From Streptomyces sp. NBC_01294 (GTDB lineage Bacteria > Actinomycetota > Actinomycetes > Streptomycetales > Streptomycetaceae): a stretch of 64,000 nucleotides of DNA. The first letter of the stretch is position 1. Every line of letters begins with the position of its first letter. Both the position numbers and the translations under genes were made by a program. Location: contig NZ_CP108423.1 of NCBI RefSeq assembly GCF_035917235.1, forward strand, positions 6,973,501-7,037,500, in the 5' to 3' direction. Below the pieces are notes generated by a model. That model had not been told where the DNA came from. It made no database searches and saw only the letters and a program-made list of their open reading frames with translations. Positions 1 to 7,725 of the stretch are shown piece after piece.

Positions 1-392
1 TCCACGACCGGCGTGACGGGCGGCGCGCTCTCGGCGGCCGGCGGCTGGGGCCGGCCCGCCGAGCGGCCCAGGCCCAGGTCGAGGCGCCCGGGGTGCAGCG
101 CGTCGATCAGCCCGAACTCCTCGACCGTGGACAGCGCGGTGCGGTGCCCGAGCTGAACGGCGCCGGAACCGAGCCGGATGGTCGAGGTCGCGGATGCGGT
201 CAGTGCGATGACGACGGCCGGGGAGGTCCCGGCGACCCCCGGATTGAGGTGGTGCTCGGCGAACCAGTAGCGGGTGTAGCCGAACGCCTCCGTCTGCCGG
301 GCGAGGTCGATGCTGTGCTGCAGGGCCTCGGCGGCGGTGGAGCCGGACGGGACCGGGACGAGGTCGAGGACCCCGAGGGGGATGCCGGACAT
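1..392 (-). CDS. Luciferase-like (LLM class) flavin-dependent oxidoreductase, 3' part outside window
   Basis: The first 130 codons of a minus-strand gene that runs off the left edge. The product begins MSGIPLGVLDLVPVPSG and continues with TRYWFAEHH and LHPGRLDLGLGRSAGRP, the beta-barrel signatures of the bacterial luciferase-like monooxygenase superfamily (reduced FMN plus O2). The ATG is preceded by AAGGAG about eight bases upstream. It is the last visible gene of a minus-strand run that includes two other LLM-type monooxygenases and, further upstream, a sulfonate-type ABC importer, so oxidation of an organosulfur substrate is a reasonable inference. The substrate cannot be read from this portion, and C-terminal family subdivision is not possible. 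Confidence 0.88.
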   Translation of the reverse strand, partial: MSGIPLGVLDLVPVPSGSTAAEALQHSIDLARQTEAFGYTRYWFAEHHLNPGVAGTSPAVVIALTASATSTIRLGSGAVQLGHRTALSTVEEFGLIDALHPGRLDLGLGRSAGRPQPPAAESAPPVTPVV

Positions 393-470
393 GGCCGCGC
401 TCCTTGAAGGTCGGGGAAAGAGGGGGAGGAGGGGAGGGAGGGTGGTCGGGCCTCTCGCGGCGCGTCGGCG

Positions 471-1847
471 TCAGGGCGCCGGCTGCCGGGCCGGATCCGG
501 GACCGGGACCGACAGTCCGAGGTGGTCGCGCAGGGTGGCGCCCTCGTACTCGGTGCGGAAGACGCCCTTCTCCTGGAGCAGCGGGATCACGGTGTCGGCG
601 AAGACGTCCAGGCCGCCCGGGGTGATGTGGGGGACCAGGATGAACCCGTCGGCCGCGTCCGCCTGCACCAGTTCGTTGATCGACTCGGCGATCGTGGCGG
701 CCGATCCGACGAAGGTCTGGTCGGCGGTGGTGGCGATCACGAGCTCGCGGATCGACAGGTTCTTGGCCCGGGCGAGCTCGCGCCACTGCCGGGCCGTTTC
801 GAGGGGGTCGCGGAACTGGCGGACGCTCGCACGCCCGAGGGCGATGGTGTTCTCGCCGACCTCGGGGTCGATGGCGGGCAGCGGCCCGTCCGGGTCGTAG
901 GCGGACAGGTCCCGGTTCCAGACGTGCTCCAGGTACTTGATCGCCGTCTGCCCGCTGACCTGGAGCCGGCGGACCTCGTGGGCGCTCTCGTGGGCCTCGG
1001 CGTCGGTGTCGCCGAGGACGAAGGTGGCCGCGGGAAGGATCTTCAGCTGGTCGTGCGTGCGGCCGTACTTCGCCAGCCGTCCCTTGACGTCGGTGTAGAA
1101 GGCACGGCCCTCGTCGAGGGTCCCGTACCGGCCGAAGATCGCGTCCGCGCCGGCGGCGGCGAACTCGCGGCCCTCCTCGGAGTCGCCCGCCTGGAAGATC
1201 ACCGGCCGGCCCTGCGGGCTGCGCGGCACGTTGAACCGGCCCTCGATGTCGAAGTGCTGTCCCCGGTGGGCGAAGGCGCCGGCCCGCGCGTCCCGCAGGA
1301 AGGCGCCCGACCCGGCGTCGGCGACGATCTCGGAGCCGTCCCAGGAGTCGAACAGCTCGTTCGCGGTGGCCAGGAACTCCCGGGCGCGGGAATAGCGGTC
1401 CCCGCGCGGCAGGAAACCGCCCCGCCGGAAGTTCTCACCGGTGAAGGCGTCCCAGGAGGTGACGACGTTCCAGGCGGCCCGGCCCTCGGAGAGGTGGTCG
1501 AGCGAGGCGAACTGGCGGGCCACCTCGTAAGGCTCGTTGAAGGTGGAGTTGATGGTGCCGGTCAGACCGATCCGGTCGGTGACCGCCGCGAGGGCGGCGA
1601 GCACCGTGAAGGTGTCCGGACGCCCCACGACGTCCAAGTCGTAGATCTTCCCGCCCTGTTCGCGCAGCCGCAGGCCCTCGGCGAGGAAGAGGAAGTCCAG
1701 CTTGGCGCGTTCGGCGGTCCGCGCGAAGTGGACGAACGAGTCGAAGTCGATGTGGCTGCCGGCCGCCGGGTCGCTCCACACGGTGGTGTTGTTGACGCCC
1801 GGGAAGTGGGCCGCGAGATGGATCTGCTTGATCGGCGCGGTGCTCAT
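471..1847 (-). CDS. NtaA/SnaA/DszA-type FMN-dependent monooxygenase
   Basis: 458 residues, the usual length for the NtaA/SnaA/SoxA(DszA) branch of the LLM superfamily. Diagnostic stretches are an N-terminal HLAAHFPGVNNTTVW, the segment FARTAERAKLDFLFLAEGLRLR, NSTFNEPYEVARQFASLDHLS and RAAWNVVTSWD. Such enzymes use FMNH2 delivered by a separate reductase to oxidise chelators, sulfones or other C-S/C-N compounds. The ATG at 1847 is preceded by GGAAGGA. It lies 26 bases downstream of the next LLM gene and 78 bases upstream of a third, so all three are probably co-transcribed. No flavin reductase gene is visible in the window. An organosulfur substrate is inferred from the adjacent sulfonate-type transporter, not from residues. 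Confidence 0.9.
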   Translation of the reverse strand: MSTAPIKQIHLAAHFPGVNNTTVWSDPAAGSHIDFDSFVHFARTAERAKLDFLFLAEGLRLREQGGKIYDLDVVGRPDTFTVLAALAAVTDRIGLTGTINSTFNEPYEVARQFASLDHLSEGRAAWNVVTSWDAFTGENFRRGGFLPRGDRYSRAREFLATANELFDSWDGSEIVADAGSGAFLRDARAGAFAHRGQHFDIEGRFNVPRSPQGRPVIFQAGDSEEGREFAAAGADAIFGRYGTLDEGRAFYTDVKGRLAKYGRTHDQLKILPAATFVLGDTDAEAHESAHEVRRLQVSGQTAIKYLEHVWNRDLSAYDPDGPLPAIDPEVGENTIALGRASVRQFRDPLETARQWRELARAKNLSIRELVIATTADQTFVGSAATIAESINELVQADAADGFILVPHITPGGLDVFADTVIPLLQEKGVFRTEYEGATLRDHLGLSVPVPDPARQPAP

Positions 1848-1873
1848 GGTTCGTCCTTCCGACTGGTCCGGGA

Positions 1874-3076
1874 TCAGGCCGCGGGCCGGGCGGCGTGGCG
1901 GCCGGCCGGACGGTCCAGCCCGAGCAGGCCGCGCAGGGTGTCCGCCTCGTACTCCCGGCGGAAGACCCCGCGCCGCTGGAGCTCCGGCACCAGCCCCCGG
2001 GTGATGGCGGGCAGGTCGTGGGCGATCACGCCCGGCCGCAGCCGGAAGCCCGACAGGCCCGCTGTCCGCCGCTCCTGGAGCAGGTCCGCCAACTGCCGTG
2101 GGGTGCCGGTGAAGACCGCGGTGTCATCGCGGTACGGGTGGCCCGCGCGCGTGTCCAGGCGGTCCAGGCGGTCTTCGGCGGCCGCGGCGTCCTCGTCCAG
2201 GAACACGGTGAGGTCCCCGAAGAGGTGCAGCGGGTGCGCCGCGAGTCCGGAGGATTCCCGGGCCCGGCGGATCGCCGCGACGGCGGTACGGGCCTCGTCG
2301 TCGTCGCGCGCGGCGACGTAGCCGACGTCGGCGGACCGTGCGATGAGGTCGTACGCCGCGACGCCGTCCCCGAGGGCGCTCACCAGCGGCTGCCCCTGCG
2401 GCGGTCGCGGAGTGATCGACGGCCCCCGGACGCTGAAGTGCCGGCCTTCGAAGTCGATGTAGTGCAGCTTGTCGCGGTCGACGAACCGGCCTGTGGCCAC
2501 GTCCCGGATCTCCGCGTCGTCCTCCCAGCTGTCCCACAGCCGCCGGATCACCTCGACGTGGTCGGCGGCCTCCTCGTACAGCTCCCCGGCGGGGATCGGG
2601 GTGGAGCGGCGCCCGAAGTGCCTCGCCTCGTGGGGGAGTCCTGACACGAGGATCCGCAGGCCGGCGCGGCCGCGGCTCACGTGGTCGAGCGTGGCGATCG
2701 CCTTGGAGATGTGGAAGGGCTCGGTATGGGTGGCGGTCACGGCCGGGACCAGCCCGATGCGCCGGGTCAGCGGTGCGACACGGGCGGCCGTGAGCACCGC
2801 GTCCAGCCGCCCGCGGACCTGGTCCGTGCGCGCGTCGGGTCCGGCGGGCGAAGCGGACTGGAGGGCGAGTGCGTCCTCGAAGGTGACGAAGTCGAGCAGG
2901 CCGGCCTCGGCCTCGGCGACGACGCCGGCCCAGTAGCGGGCGGTGAACAGCTCGGCGGGCCGGGCACCCGGCTCGCGCCAGGCGGCCGGGTGCCGGCCCG
3001 CGCCGTCGAGGGAGACGGCGAGGTGCAGGGGTTGCGGGGAGGATGGGGAGGATGGGGAGGATGAGGAAACGGACAC
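1874..3076 (-). CDS. LLM class flavin-dependent oxidoreductase
   Basis: 400 residues starting with GTG at 3076; AGGAAGG lies about twelve bases upstream. The N-terminus holds a Ser/Pro tract coded by a 9-bp repeat, then LHLAVSLDGAGRHPAAW, AEAEAGLLDFVTFEDAL, RIGLVPAVTATHTEPFHISKAIATLDHVSRGRAGLRILVS, typical of the NtaA-like LLM branch. The C-terminus (AITRGLVPELQRRGVFRREYEADTLRGLLGL) closely parallels that of the neighbouring 471-1847 protein (LLQEKGVFRTEYEGATLRDHLGL), suggesting old duplication. It leads the three-gene monooxygenase run; a 186-base gap separates it from the arylsulfotransferase-like gene upstream, so it may have its own promoter. Substrate unknown; organosulfur compounds inferred from context. 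Confidence 0.88.
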   Translation of the reverse strand: MSVSSSSPSSPSSPQPLHLAVSLDGAGRHPAAWREPGARPAELFTARYWAGVVAEAEAGLLDFVTFEDALALQSASPAGPDARTDQVRGRLDAVLTAARVAPLTRRIGLVPAVTATHTEPFHISKAIATLDHVSRGRAGLRILVSGLPHEARHFGRRSTPIPAGELYEEAADHVEVIRRLWDSWEDDAEIRDVATGRFVDRDKLHYIDFEGRHFSVRGPSITPRPPQGQPLVSALGDGVAAYDLIARSADVGYVAARDDDEARTAVAAIRRARESSGLAAHPLHLFGDLTVFLDEDAAAAEDRLDRLDTRAGHPYRDDTAVFTGTPRQLADLLQERRTAGLSGFRLRPGVIAHDLPAITRGLVPELQRRGVFRREYEADTLRGLLGLDRPAGRHAARPAA

Positions 3077-3229
3077 GTCGAATTGCGCCTTCCTGCTCGG
3101 CGTGCGGAAAGGAAGCCGATGCGGCGTCGCGAATTCGGCCCGCCGTCCATGTCCCTCAAAACGCTACGGCCGATACCGGGGCCATACAATGACCGCAGTA
3201 TTAAGAGCATTTGGCAGCGGTGTTGCCCT

Positions 3230-3253
3230 GGTCCCCTCCCCGGGAAGGGGGCC
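3230..3253 (-). terminator. Possible hairpin terminator after the arylsulfotransferase-like gene
   Basis: Eight-base arms (GGTCCCCT and AGGGGGCC, one G-T type mismatch) around a C-rich loop, ten bases beyond the stop of the upstream minus-strand gene. There is no clear T run, so this could be a weak or partial terminator. The rest of 3077-3262 shows nothing else I can support beyond the ribosome binding site of the downstream gene. Confidence 0.35.
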
Positions 3254-3262
3254 CTGCCCCGG

Positions 3263-4372
3263 TCACAGCCAGGGGAGTTGGGCGGCGGCGTACCGGTAGG
3301 CGCGGAAGACCGAGTTCTGGGCACCGGCCGAGGACTCCAGGCCCACGCCCTCGCCGAACGACCGGAACTGCGGGACCATGAACTCCCACACCACGTCCCC
3401 GCCGGGGGTCACCTCGAAGAGCCGCCCGAAGGAGCCCTCCGCGACGAAGGTGTTCCCGTTGGGCAGGCGCTGCGCGCTGGACATGTACGGGCTGTAGAAG
3501 TTCTGCGGCGGGTTGTCCTCGTAGGACCACACCTCCTTGCCCGTGCGCGGATCGAGCTCCAGCACCCGGGAGTAGGGCACGGAGGTGGTGTCGCGGTAGG
3601 TGCCGTTGTCGAAGACCAGGATGTTGCCGTCGGCCAGCTCGTGCGGGTGGTGCTGCTGCGCCAGCACGTCGGGCCCGATGCGCCAGCGGACCGAGCCGTC
3701 TGTCCGGTCGACGGCCACCGTGGTGGACGCACTGCGGAAGCCCACCACGATCCCTCCGTCGGCGAGCTCGTTGACGGTGTTGGCCATCGGCCAGTGCTCC
3801 CGGGCGAAGTGCGGGTTCAGCGGGACCTCTTCGGGGTCGAGGTGCTCGATGGCGGCCCAGCGCCACACCACCTCCCCGTCCCAGGTCAGTTCGTACACCA
3901 CGTCCCCGTAGATCACCCCGCCCGCCGCCTCGGAGCCGGGGATGCCACCCCGGATGCGGGCCGCGTCGGCCGGGGCCAGCGGTTCGACGACGGTGATGAT
4001 CAGGTTTCCGTTGCGCAGGATCGAGGCGTCGTGGTGGTGGAAGGGGTGCCGGACTTCGCGCAGCACCGTGGAGTCCGGGGCCAGCTCCTGGAAGATGCCG
4101 CCGTGGTAGACGTCCCAGATGGGGAAGAGGGTCGGGCCGCTTGTGTCCTTGGCCGCGTAGAAGAGGTTCCCGTTGGGGAGGATCTGCGCCTGGCGGCCAG
4201 GCGGGTGAGGGGAGTTCCAGGTGTGGACGGGCCGGCCCTCGATGTCGACGAGGTGGATCTCGCCGGCGCTGGTGATCGGCGTGTAGAGGGTGTAGCCGCC
4301 GTGGCTGCGCTCGGGGTCGTGGGCGATCAGGCCGACGCCGCGGCGCCGCAGGGTGTTCTGGTCGACGGTCAT
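3263..4372 (-). CDS. Arylsulfotransferase (ASST)-like beta-propeller protein
   Basis: 369 residues. The sequence has recurring blade motifs of the form LPNGN/LRNGN/LADGN (QILPNGNLFYAAKD, ILRNGNLIITVVEP, ELADGNILVFDNG, RLPNGNTFVAEGS) and a HHHD segment (FHHHDASILRNGN), all characteristic of the bacterial arylsulfotransferase propeller families, which move a sulfuryl group between aryl sulfates and phenols. No signal peptide is present, unlike the periplasmic E. coli ASST, so a cytosolic role is likely. CAAGGAGAT precedes the ATG. It sits 70 bases downstream of a sulfonate-type binding protein gene in a sulfur-uptake operon, suggesting sulfate-ester handling. Catalytic activity is inferred; a purely structural propeller is possible. 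Confidence 0.75.
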   Translation of the reverse strand: MTVDQNTLRRRGVGLIAHDPERSHGGYTLYTPITSAGEIHLVDIEGRPVHTWNSPHPPGRQAQILPNGNLFYAAKDTSGPTLFPIWDVYHGGIFQELAPDSTVLREVRHPFHHHDASILRNGNLIITVVEPLAPADAARIRGGIPGSEAAGGVIYGDVVYELTWDGEVVWRWAAIEHLDPEEVPLNPHFAREHWPMANTVNELADGGIVVGFRSASTTVAVDRTDGSVRWRIGPDVLAQQHHPHELADGNILVFDNGTYRDTTSVPYSRVLELDPRTGKEVWSYEDNPPQNFYSPYMSSAQRLPNGNTFVAEGSFGRLFEVTPGGDVVWEFMVPQFRSFGEGVGLESSAGAQNSVFRAYRYAAAQLPWL

Positions 4373-4442
4373 GGGATCTCCTTGAGCGGGGTGCGTGGGG
4401 CGCGTGCGGCGCGTGCGGCGCGTGACGTGTGCGGGGTGTGGT

Positions 4443-5438
4443 TCAGCGAACGGTGACGGCGGCCGGGTCGACGGCCGTGAGGGGGCCGGGGTCCAGGTAC
4501 CGCAGCACCGTGGCGGGGTCGGCGGCGCCCGGCAGGCCCTGGGCGGCCTTGGCCCAGGCGGCCTCCTCCTCCAGCTGCGTCAGCAGCTCGGGAGAGAGGG
4601 TGGCGCCGTACGTGTAGCGGGGCTGGAAGGCATCGACGTAGCCGGCCTGGAGCGCGCCCTTCGACTGGGCGAGTACGGCCTTGCGCGCGCCGGCCGGGTC
4701 GGAGCCGAGCTCGCGCTGGGCGCGCAGCAGCGTACGGAGCACCGCCGCGGTGCTCTCCGCGGTCGCGGACGGGCCGGCGACGAGGAGGGTACGGGCCGTG
4801 TATCCGGTGAAGGGCAGCTCGGCGTAGGAGGCGCCGAGCGTGGTGCGCGCGGCGTCGTAGAAGCTGGGGAAGGTGACCCCCGCGTCGATGTCCCCGCGGG
4901 CCAGTGCCGAAGTGACCTGGTTGGGGGCGAGGTTGACCACGGTCACGTCCGCGGCCGTCAGCTGCGCCGAGGCGAGCATGCGCGACAGCGCGTACTCGAC
5001 GTTCGTGCCCTGCGGGACGCCGACCTTCCGGCCCTTCAGCGCGGCGAAGCCCGTGATCTGCCGGTCGGTCCGGGTGAGCAGGCGCCAGTCGGAGAACCGG
5101 GACAGGTCGGCGACGACCTTCAGCTCGCGCCCGCCCAGCGCGGCCGTCACGGCGGGCAGGTCGCCGACGACGCCGAGCTGTGCCTGGCCTCCCAGCACGG
5201 CGTTCAGCGCGTCACGGCCGGTGGGCTGGGTGGTGACGTCCGCGTCGACGCCCTCGGCGGACCAGAGTCCCCGTTCCTGGGCCAGGTAGACGGGAGCGCC
5301 GCCGAGGTGGTCGCTGCCCGCCAGGGTGACGGCGGGGCGGGCGCCGGCCGGGCCGGCCGAGGAGCCGGCGCAGGCCGTGGCGAGCGGGGAGAGCAGGGCG
5401 GCCAGCAGTACGGCGGCCACCGCGCGGGGTCTGAACAT
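4443..5438 (-). CDS. Sulfonate/nitrate-type ABC transporter substrate-binding lipoprotein
   Basis: 331 residues from the ATG at 5438; the in-frame start eight codons earlier (5462) is less likely because GGAAGGA is placed correctly only for the internal ATG. A lipoprotein signal (LLAALLSPLATACAG, lipobox Cys) is followed by the SsuA/TauA/NrtA fold: SDHLGGAPVYLAQERGLW, GRDALNAVLGGQAQLGVVGDLPAV, GRKVGVPQGTNVEYALSRML. These proteins deliver sulfonates, taurine or similar anions to the membrane permease. The permease and ATPase are the next genes upstream, and an ASST-like protein and flavin monooxygenases follow, so alkane- or arylsulfonate import is the best inference. The spacer to the ATPase stop carries a pentanucleotide repeat. 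Confidence 0.88.
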   Translation of the reverse strand: MFRPRAVAAVLLAALLSPLATACAGSSAGPAGARPAVTLAGSDHLGGAPVYLAQERGLWSAEGVDADVTTQPTGRDALNAVLGGQAQLGVVGDLPAVTAALGGRELKVVADLSRFSDWRLLTRTDRQITGFAALKGRKVGVPQGTNVEYALSRMLASAQLTAADVTVVNLAPNQVTSALARGDIDAGVTFPSFYDAARTTLGASYAELPFTGYTARTLLVAGPSATAESTAAVLRTLLRAQRELGSDPAGARKAVLAQSKGALQAGYVDAFQPRYTYGATLSPELLTQLEEEAAWAKAAQGLPGAADPATVLRYLDPGPLTAVDPAAVTVR

Positions 5439-5476
5439 GGTCAGCAGTCCTTCCGTGGACATGGGCAGGGGCAGGG

Positions 5477-5510
5477 CAGGTCAGGTCAGGTCAGGTCAGG
5501 TCAGGTCAGG
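5477..5510. repeat. CAGGT pentanucleotide microsatellite
   Basis: Six perfect CAGGT units plus a partial seventh fill most of the 73-base gap between the ATPase stop codon and the start of the binding-protein gene. On the transcribed (minus) strand the unit is ACCTG and carries no ribosome binding site. Being non-coding and upstream of the binding-protein start, copy-number change would alter spacer length but not protein sequence. Confidence 0.9.
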
Positions 5511-5511
5511 G

Positions 5512-6228
5512 TCATTCGGAGCCGAGGTGGCGTGCGATCAGCGAGCGCAGGTCCGGGTCGGGCGGCCCGGCGGGCACGGTGTGGTCGGCGAGCACCCGCC
5601 CGGGGGACCCGCCGAGGACGACCACGCGCCCGGCGAGGGCGAGGGCCTCGTCGATGTCGTGCGTGACGAACAGCACGGTCGTGCCGCGGCGCTGCCACAG
5701 CTCCCGCAGCAGGGTCTGCATCCGGGTCCGGGTCAGTGCGTCCAGCGCCCCGAACGGCTCGTCCATCAGCAGCACTTCGGGCTCGGCGGCCAGGGCGCGG
5801 GCCAGTGCCACCCGTTGCTGCATGCCGCCCGACAGCTGCGCCGGGTACTTCTCCGCACCGTCCGCGAGCCCGACCTCGGCGAGCGCCGCGAGGGCCCGTC
5901 GGCGGCGTTCCGCACGCGGCAGGCCCAGCCGCTTGAGGGCGAACTCGACGTTGCCGCGGGCCGTGCGCCAGGGGAACAGCGCGTAGTGCTGGAAGACCAC
6001 GCCCCGCTCCGGGCCCGGCCCGCGCACCGGAGCGGAACCGGCCGTCACCTGCCCGGCGGTGGGGCGCACGAAGCCCGCCACCGTGTTCAGCACCGTGGAC
6101 TTGCCGCAGCCACTGGGCCCCAGCAGCGCCGTGAACGAGCCCGCCGGGAACTCCAGGTCGGTGCGCTCCAGCACCGGCGCGGCCCCGTAGCCGACCGACA
6201 GGTCCCGCAGGCGTACCGCCACGCTCAT
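5512..6228 (-). CDS. Sulfonate-type ABC transporter ATP-binding protein (SsuB/TauB-like)
   Basis: 238 residues from an ATG that overlaps the permease stop as ATGA. A much longer open frame continues upstream but only this part is an ABC ATPase: Walker A LLGPSGCGKST (about residue 35), Q-loop VVFQHYALFPW, signature LSGGMQQRVALARAL, Walker B EVLLMDEPFGALD, and the switch His in FVTHDIDEAL. The GALDALTR segment is usual for nitrate/sulfonate/taurine importers. Being translationally coupled to the permease and followed by the binding protein, it completes a standard three-part importer. Which anion is carried is inferred from the downstream sulfatase/monooxygenase genes. Confidence 0.93.
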   Translation of the reverse strand: MSVAVRLRDLSVGYGAAPVLERTDLEFPAGSFTALLGPSGCGKSTVLNTVAGFVRPTAGQVTAGSAPVRGPGPERGVVFQHYALFPWRTARGNVEFALKRLGLPRAERRRRALAALAEVGLADGAEKYPAQLSGGMQQRVALARALAAEPEVLLMDEPFGALDALTRTRMQTLLRELWQRRGTTVLFVTHDIDEALALAGRVVVLGGSPGRVLADHTVPAGPPDPDLRSLIARHLGSE

Positions 6229-7004
6229 GACGCGCTCCAGTGCACGAACCGGCGGCCCACCGAGGCCAGGACGAGGTCGACGGCCACGCCGAGCAGCCCC
6301 AGGACGAGCAGCCCCGCGAACATCCGGTCCACCCGCAGGAACTGGCCGTCCACCTGGAGGCGGTACGCCAACCCGCTGTCCGCGCCGCCCAGTTCCGCCG
6401 CCACGAGGGCGAGCAGCGCCACCGAGGCCCCGTACCGCAGCGCAGCGAGCAGGGCGGGAGCGGCGGCGGGCAGGAGCACCTCGGTGAACCGCCGGTGCAG
6501 CGGCGCCCCCAGCGACCGGGCCGCCCGCAGGTGGGAGACCGGCACCCGGGACACCCCGTCGTGCACGTAGAGCCATACGGCGAGCAGGACGGCGTACGCG
6601 ATGAGCAGGCGCTTGGCGGTCTCGCCGATGCCGAACCACGCGGTCGCGAGGGGCACCAGCGCGATGGCCGGGATCGGGCGGAGGAAGGAGACCACCGGGG
6701 TGACGGCGGCGGACAGCCCGGGCAGGCAGCCGGTGGCGAACCCGAGCGCGCTGCCGATCAGCGCGCCCAGGGCGAAGCCCTGTCCGGCGCGGGCCAGGCT
6801 GGCGGCGAGGTCGTCGGCCAGGATCCCGCTGCGGGCGCTGTCCGCGAAGGCGGCCGCGGTCTCGGCGGGCGTGGGCAGCAGTCCCGGAGCCACCGCACCG
6901 GACCGGGCGAGGAGGTACCACAGCGCGAACACGACGCCGGCCGCGCCCAGGGCCGGGCCGAGCCGGCCGAGGGCCCGGCCGGGTGGGGAGGGGGTGGCGT
7001 GCAC
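6225..7004 (-). CDS. Sulfonate-type ABC transporter permease (SsuC/TauC-like)
   Basis: 259 residues with about six hydrophobic helices and the EAA-loop segment of binding-protein-dependent permeases (HLRAARSLGAPLHRRFTEVLLPAAAPALLAALRYG). The N-terminal helix and VVSFLRPIPAIALVPLATAWFGIGETAK block match the SsuC/TauC/NrtB group. It is the promoter-proximal gene of the minus-strand operon: its start at 7004 lies 30 bases from a 31-bp palindrome shared with the divergent regulator, and its stop overlaps the ATPase start by four bases. Expression is therefore probably controlled by the XRE-cupin protein next door, perhaps in response to sulfur status (inference). Confidence 0.92.
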   Translation of the reverse strand: MHATPSPPGRALGRLGPALGAAGVVFALWYLLARSGAVAPGLLPTPAETAAAFADSARSGILADDLAASLARAGQGFALGALIGSALGFATGCLPGLSAAVTPVVSFLRPIPAIALVPLATAWFGIGETAKRLLIAYAVLLAVWLYVHDGVSRVPVSHLRAARSLGAPLHRRFTEVLLPAAAPALLAALRYGASVALLALVAAELGGADSGLAYRLQVDGQFLRVDRMFAGLLVLGLLGVAVDLVLASVGRRFVHWSAS

Positions 7005-7033
7005 AGGGGGCTCCTCGGTTCTGCCGCTCGTTG

Positions 7034-7064
7034 ATAAGTGAGGTCAATAATTGACCACGCTTAT
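7034..7064. promoter_or_regulatory. 31-bp near-perfect palindrome (operator) in the divergent promoter region
   Basis: Arms ATAAGTGAGGTCAAT and ATTGACCACGCTTAT flank a single A; 13 of 15 positions pair. It is conspicuously AT-rich for this genome and lies between the start of the sulfonate importer (7004) and the GTG of the XRE-cupin regulator (7141). The core GGTCAAT-A-ATTGACC contains a TTGACC that could act as a -35 box on either strand, so a bound dimer would block both directions. Most likely site for the adjacent regulator. Confidence 0.75.
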
Positions 7065-7140
7065 GAAGGGAGTGTTGCGGGAGTGCGAAACCTCCCGCGG
7101 CCACCCGGGCCGGGATGCGCGATGAGGTACGTTCACCTGC

Positions 7141-7710
7141 GTGTCTCGCCCCGAACCCACGCCCGAAGCGATCGAGGTCGGACGGGTGATCCGCGACTGC
7201 CGCAAGCAGCGCGGGGTCTCCATGGCCGTACTCGCCACCCGTTCGGGCCTTTCCCAGCCCTTCCTCAGCCAGCTGGAACGCGGACTCGCCACGCCCAGCC
7301 TCAGCTCGATCTACCGGATCGCCGAGGCCCTGGACGTCACCCCGGGCACCTTCCTGAGACCGCCCGGCCGGCCTGGCACGGTCAGCCACGAGAGCGACCC
7401 ACAGGTGATCCGGGTGAGCGAGGCCGGGGGCCAGATCGCGCAGGTGCTCATTCCCGGCGGGCGCAGCGCCGTGATGGAGGCGTACGAGCACCACTTCCAG
7501 CCCGGCCGGGGAGAGCGCGGCTGGTTCGAACACCCTGGTGAGGACTTCCTCTACGTCCTGGAGGGCGAGATCGTCCTGGAGGTCGAGGGCGAGGAACCAC
7601 TGACCCTGCGCGCCGGCCAGAGCGCCCACCACCGGGGCGAAGTCCCGCACCGCTGCCGCCTGTCGGGCCCGGCCGCCGCGCGCACGCTGCTCGTCATCGC
7701 CCATGCGTGA
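7141..7710 (+). CDS. XRE-family HTH regulator with C-terminal cupin sensor domain
   Basis: 189 residues from GTG at 7141 (weak GAGG thirteen bases upstream). Residues about 10-70 form a helix-turn-helix (IRDCRKQRGVSMAVLATRSG, LSQPFLSQLERGLATPSLSS); residues about 105-185 form a single cupin barrel (HHFQPGRGERGWFEHPGEDFLYVLEGEI, LRAGQSAHHRGEVPHRC). This architecture is that of small-molecule-responsive regulators such as those of sulfur, amino-acid or polyamine metabolism. It diverges from the sulfonate importer across a palindrome and is probably its regulator and autoregulated. The ligand cannot be predicted. It converges on the large WD40 gene, with 15 bases between stops. Confidence 0.9.
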   Translation: MSRPEPTPEAIEVGRVIRDCRKQRGVSMAVLATRSGLSQPFLSQLERGLATPSLSSIYRIAEALDVTPGTFLRPPGRPGTVSHESDPQVIRVSEAGGQIAQVLIPGGRSAVMEAYEHHFQPGRGERGWFEHPGEDFLYVLEGEIVLEVEGEEPLTLRAGQSAHHRGEVPHRCRLSGPAAARTLLVIAHA

Positions 7711-7725
7711 CGGACGAAACGCCTC

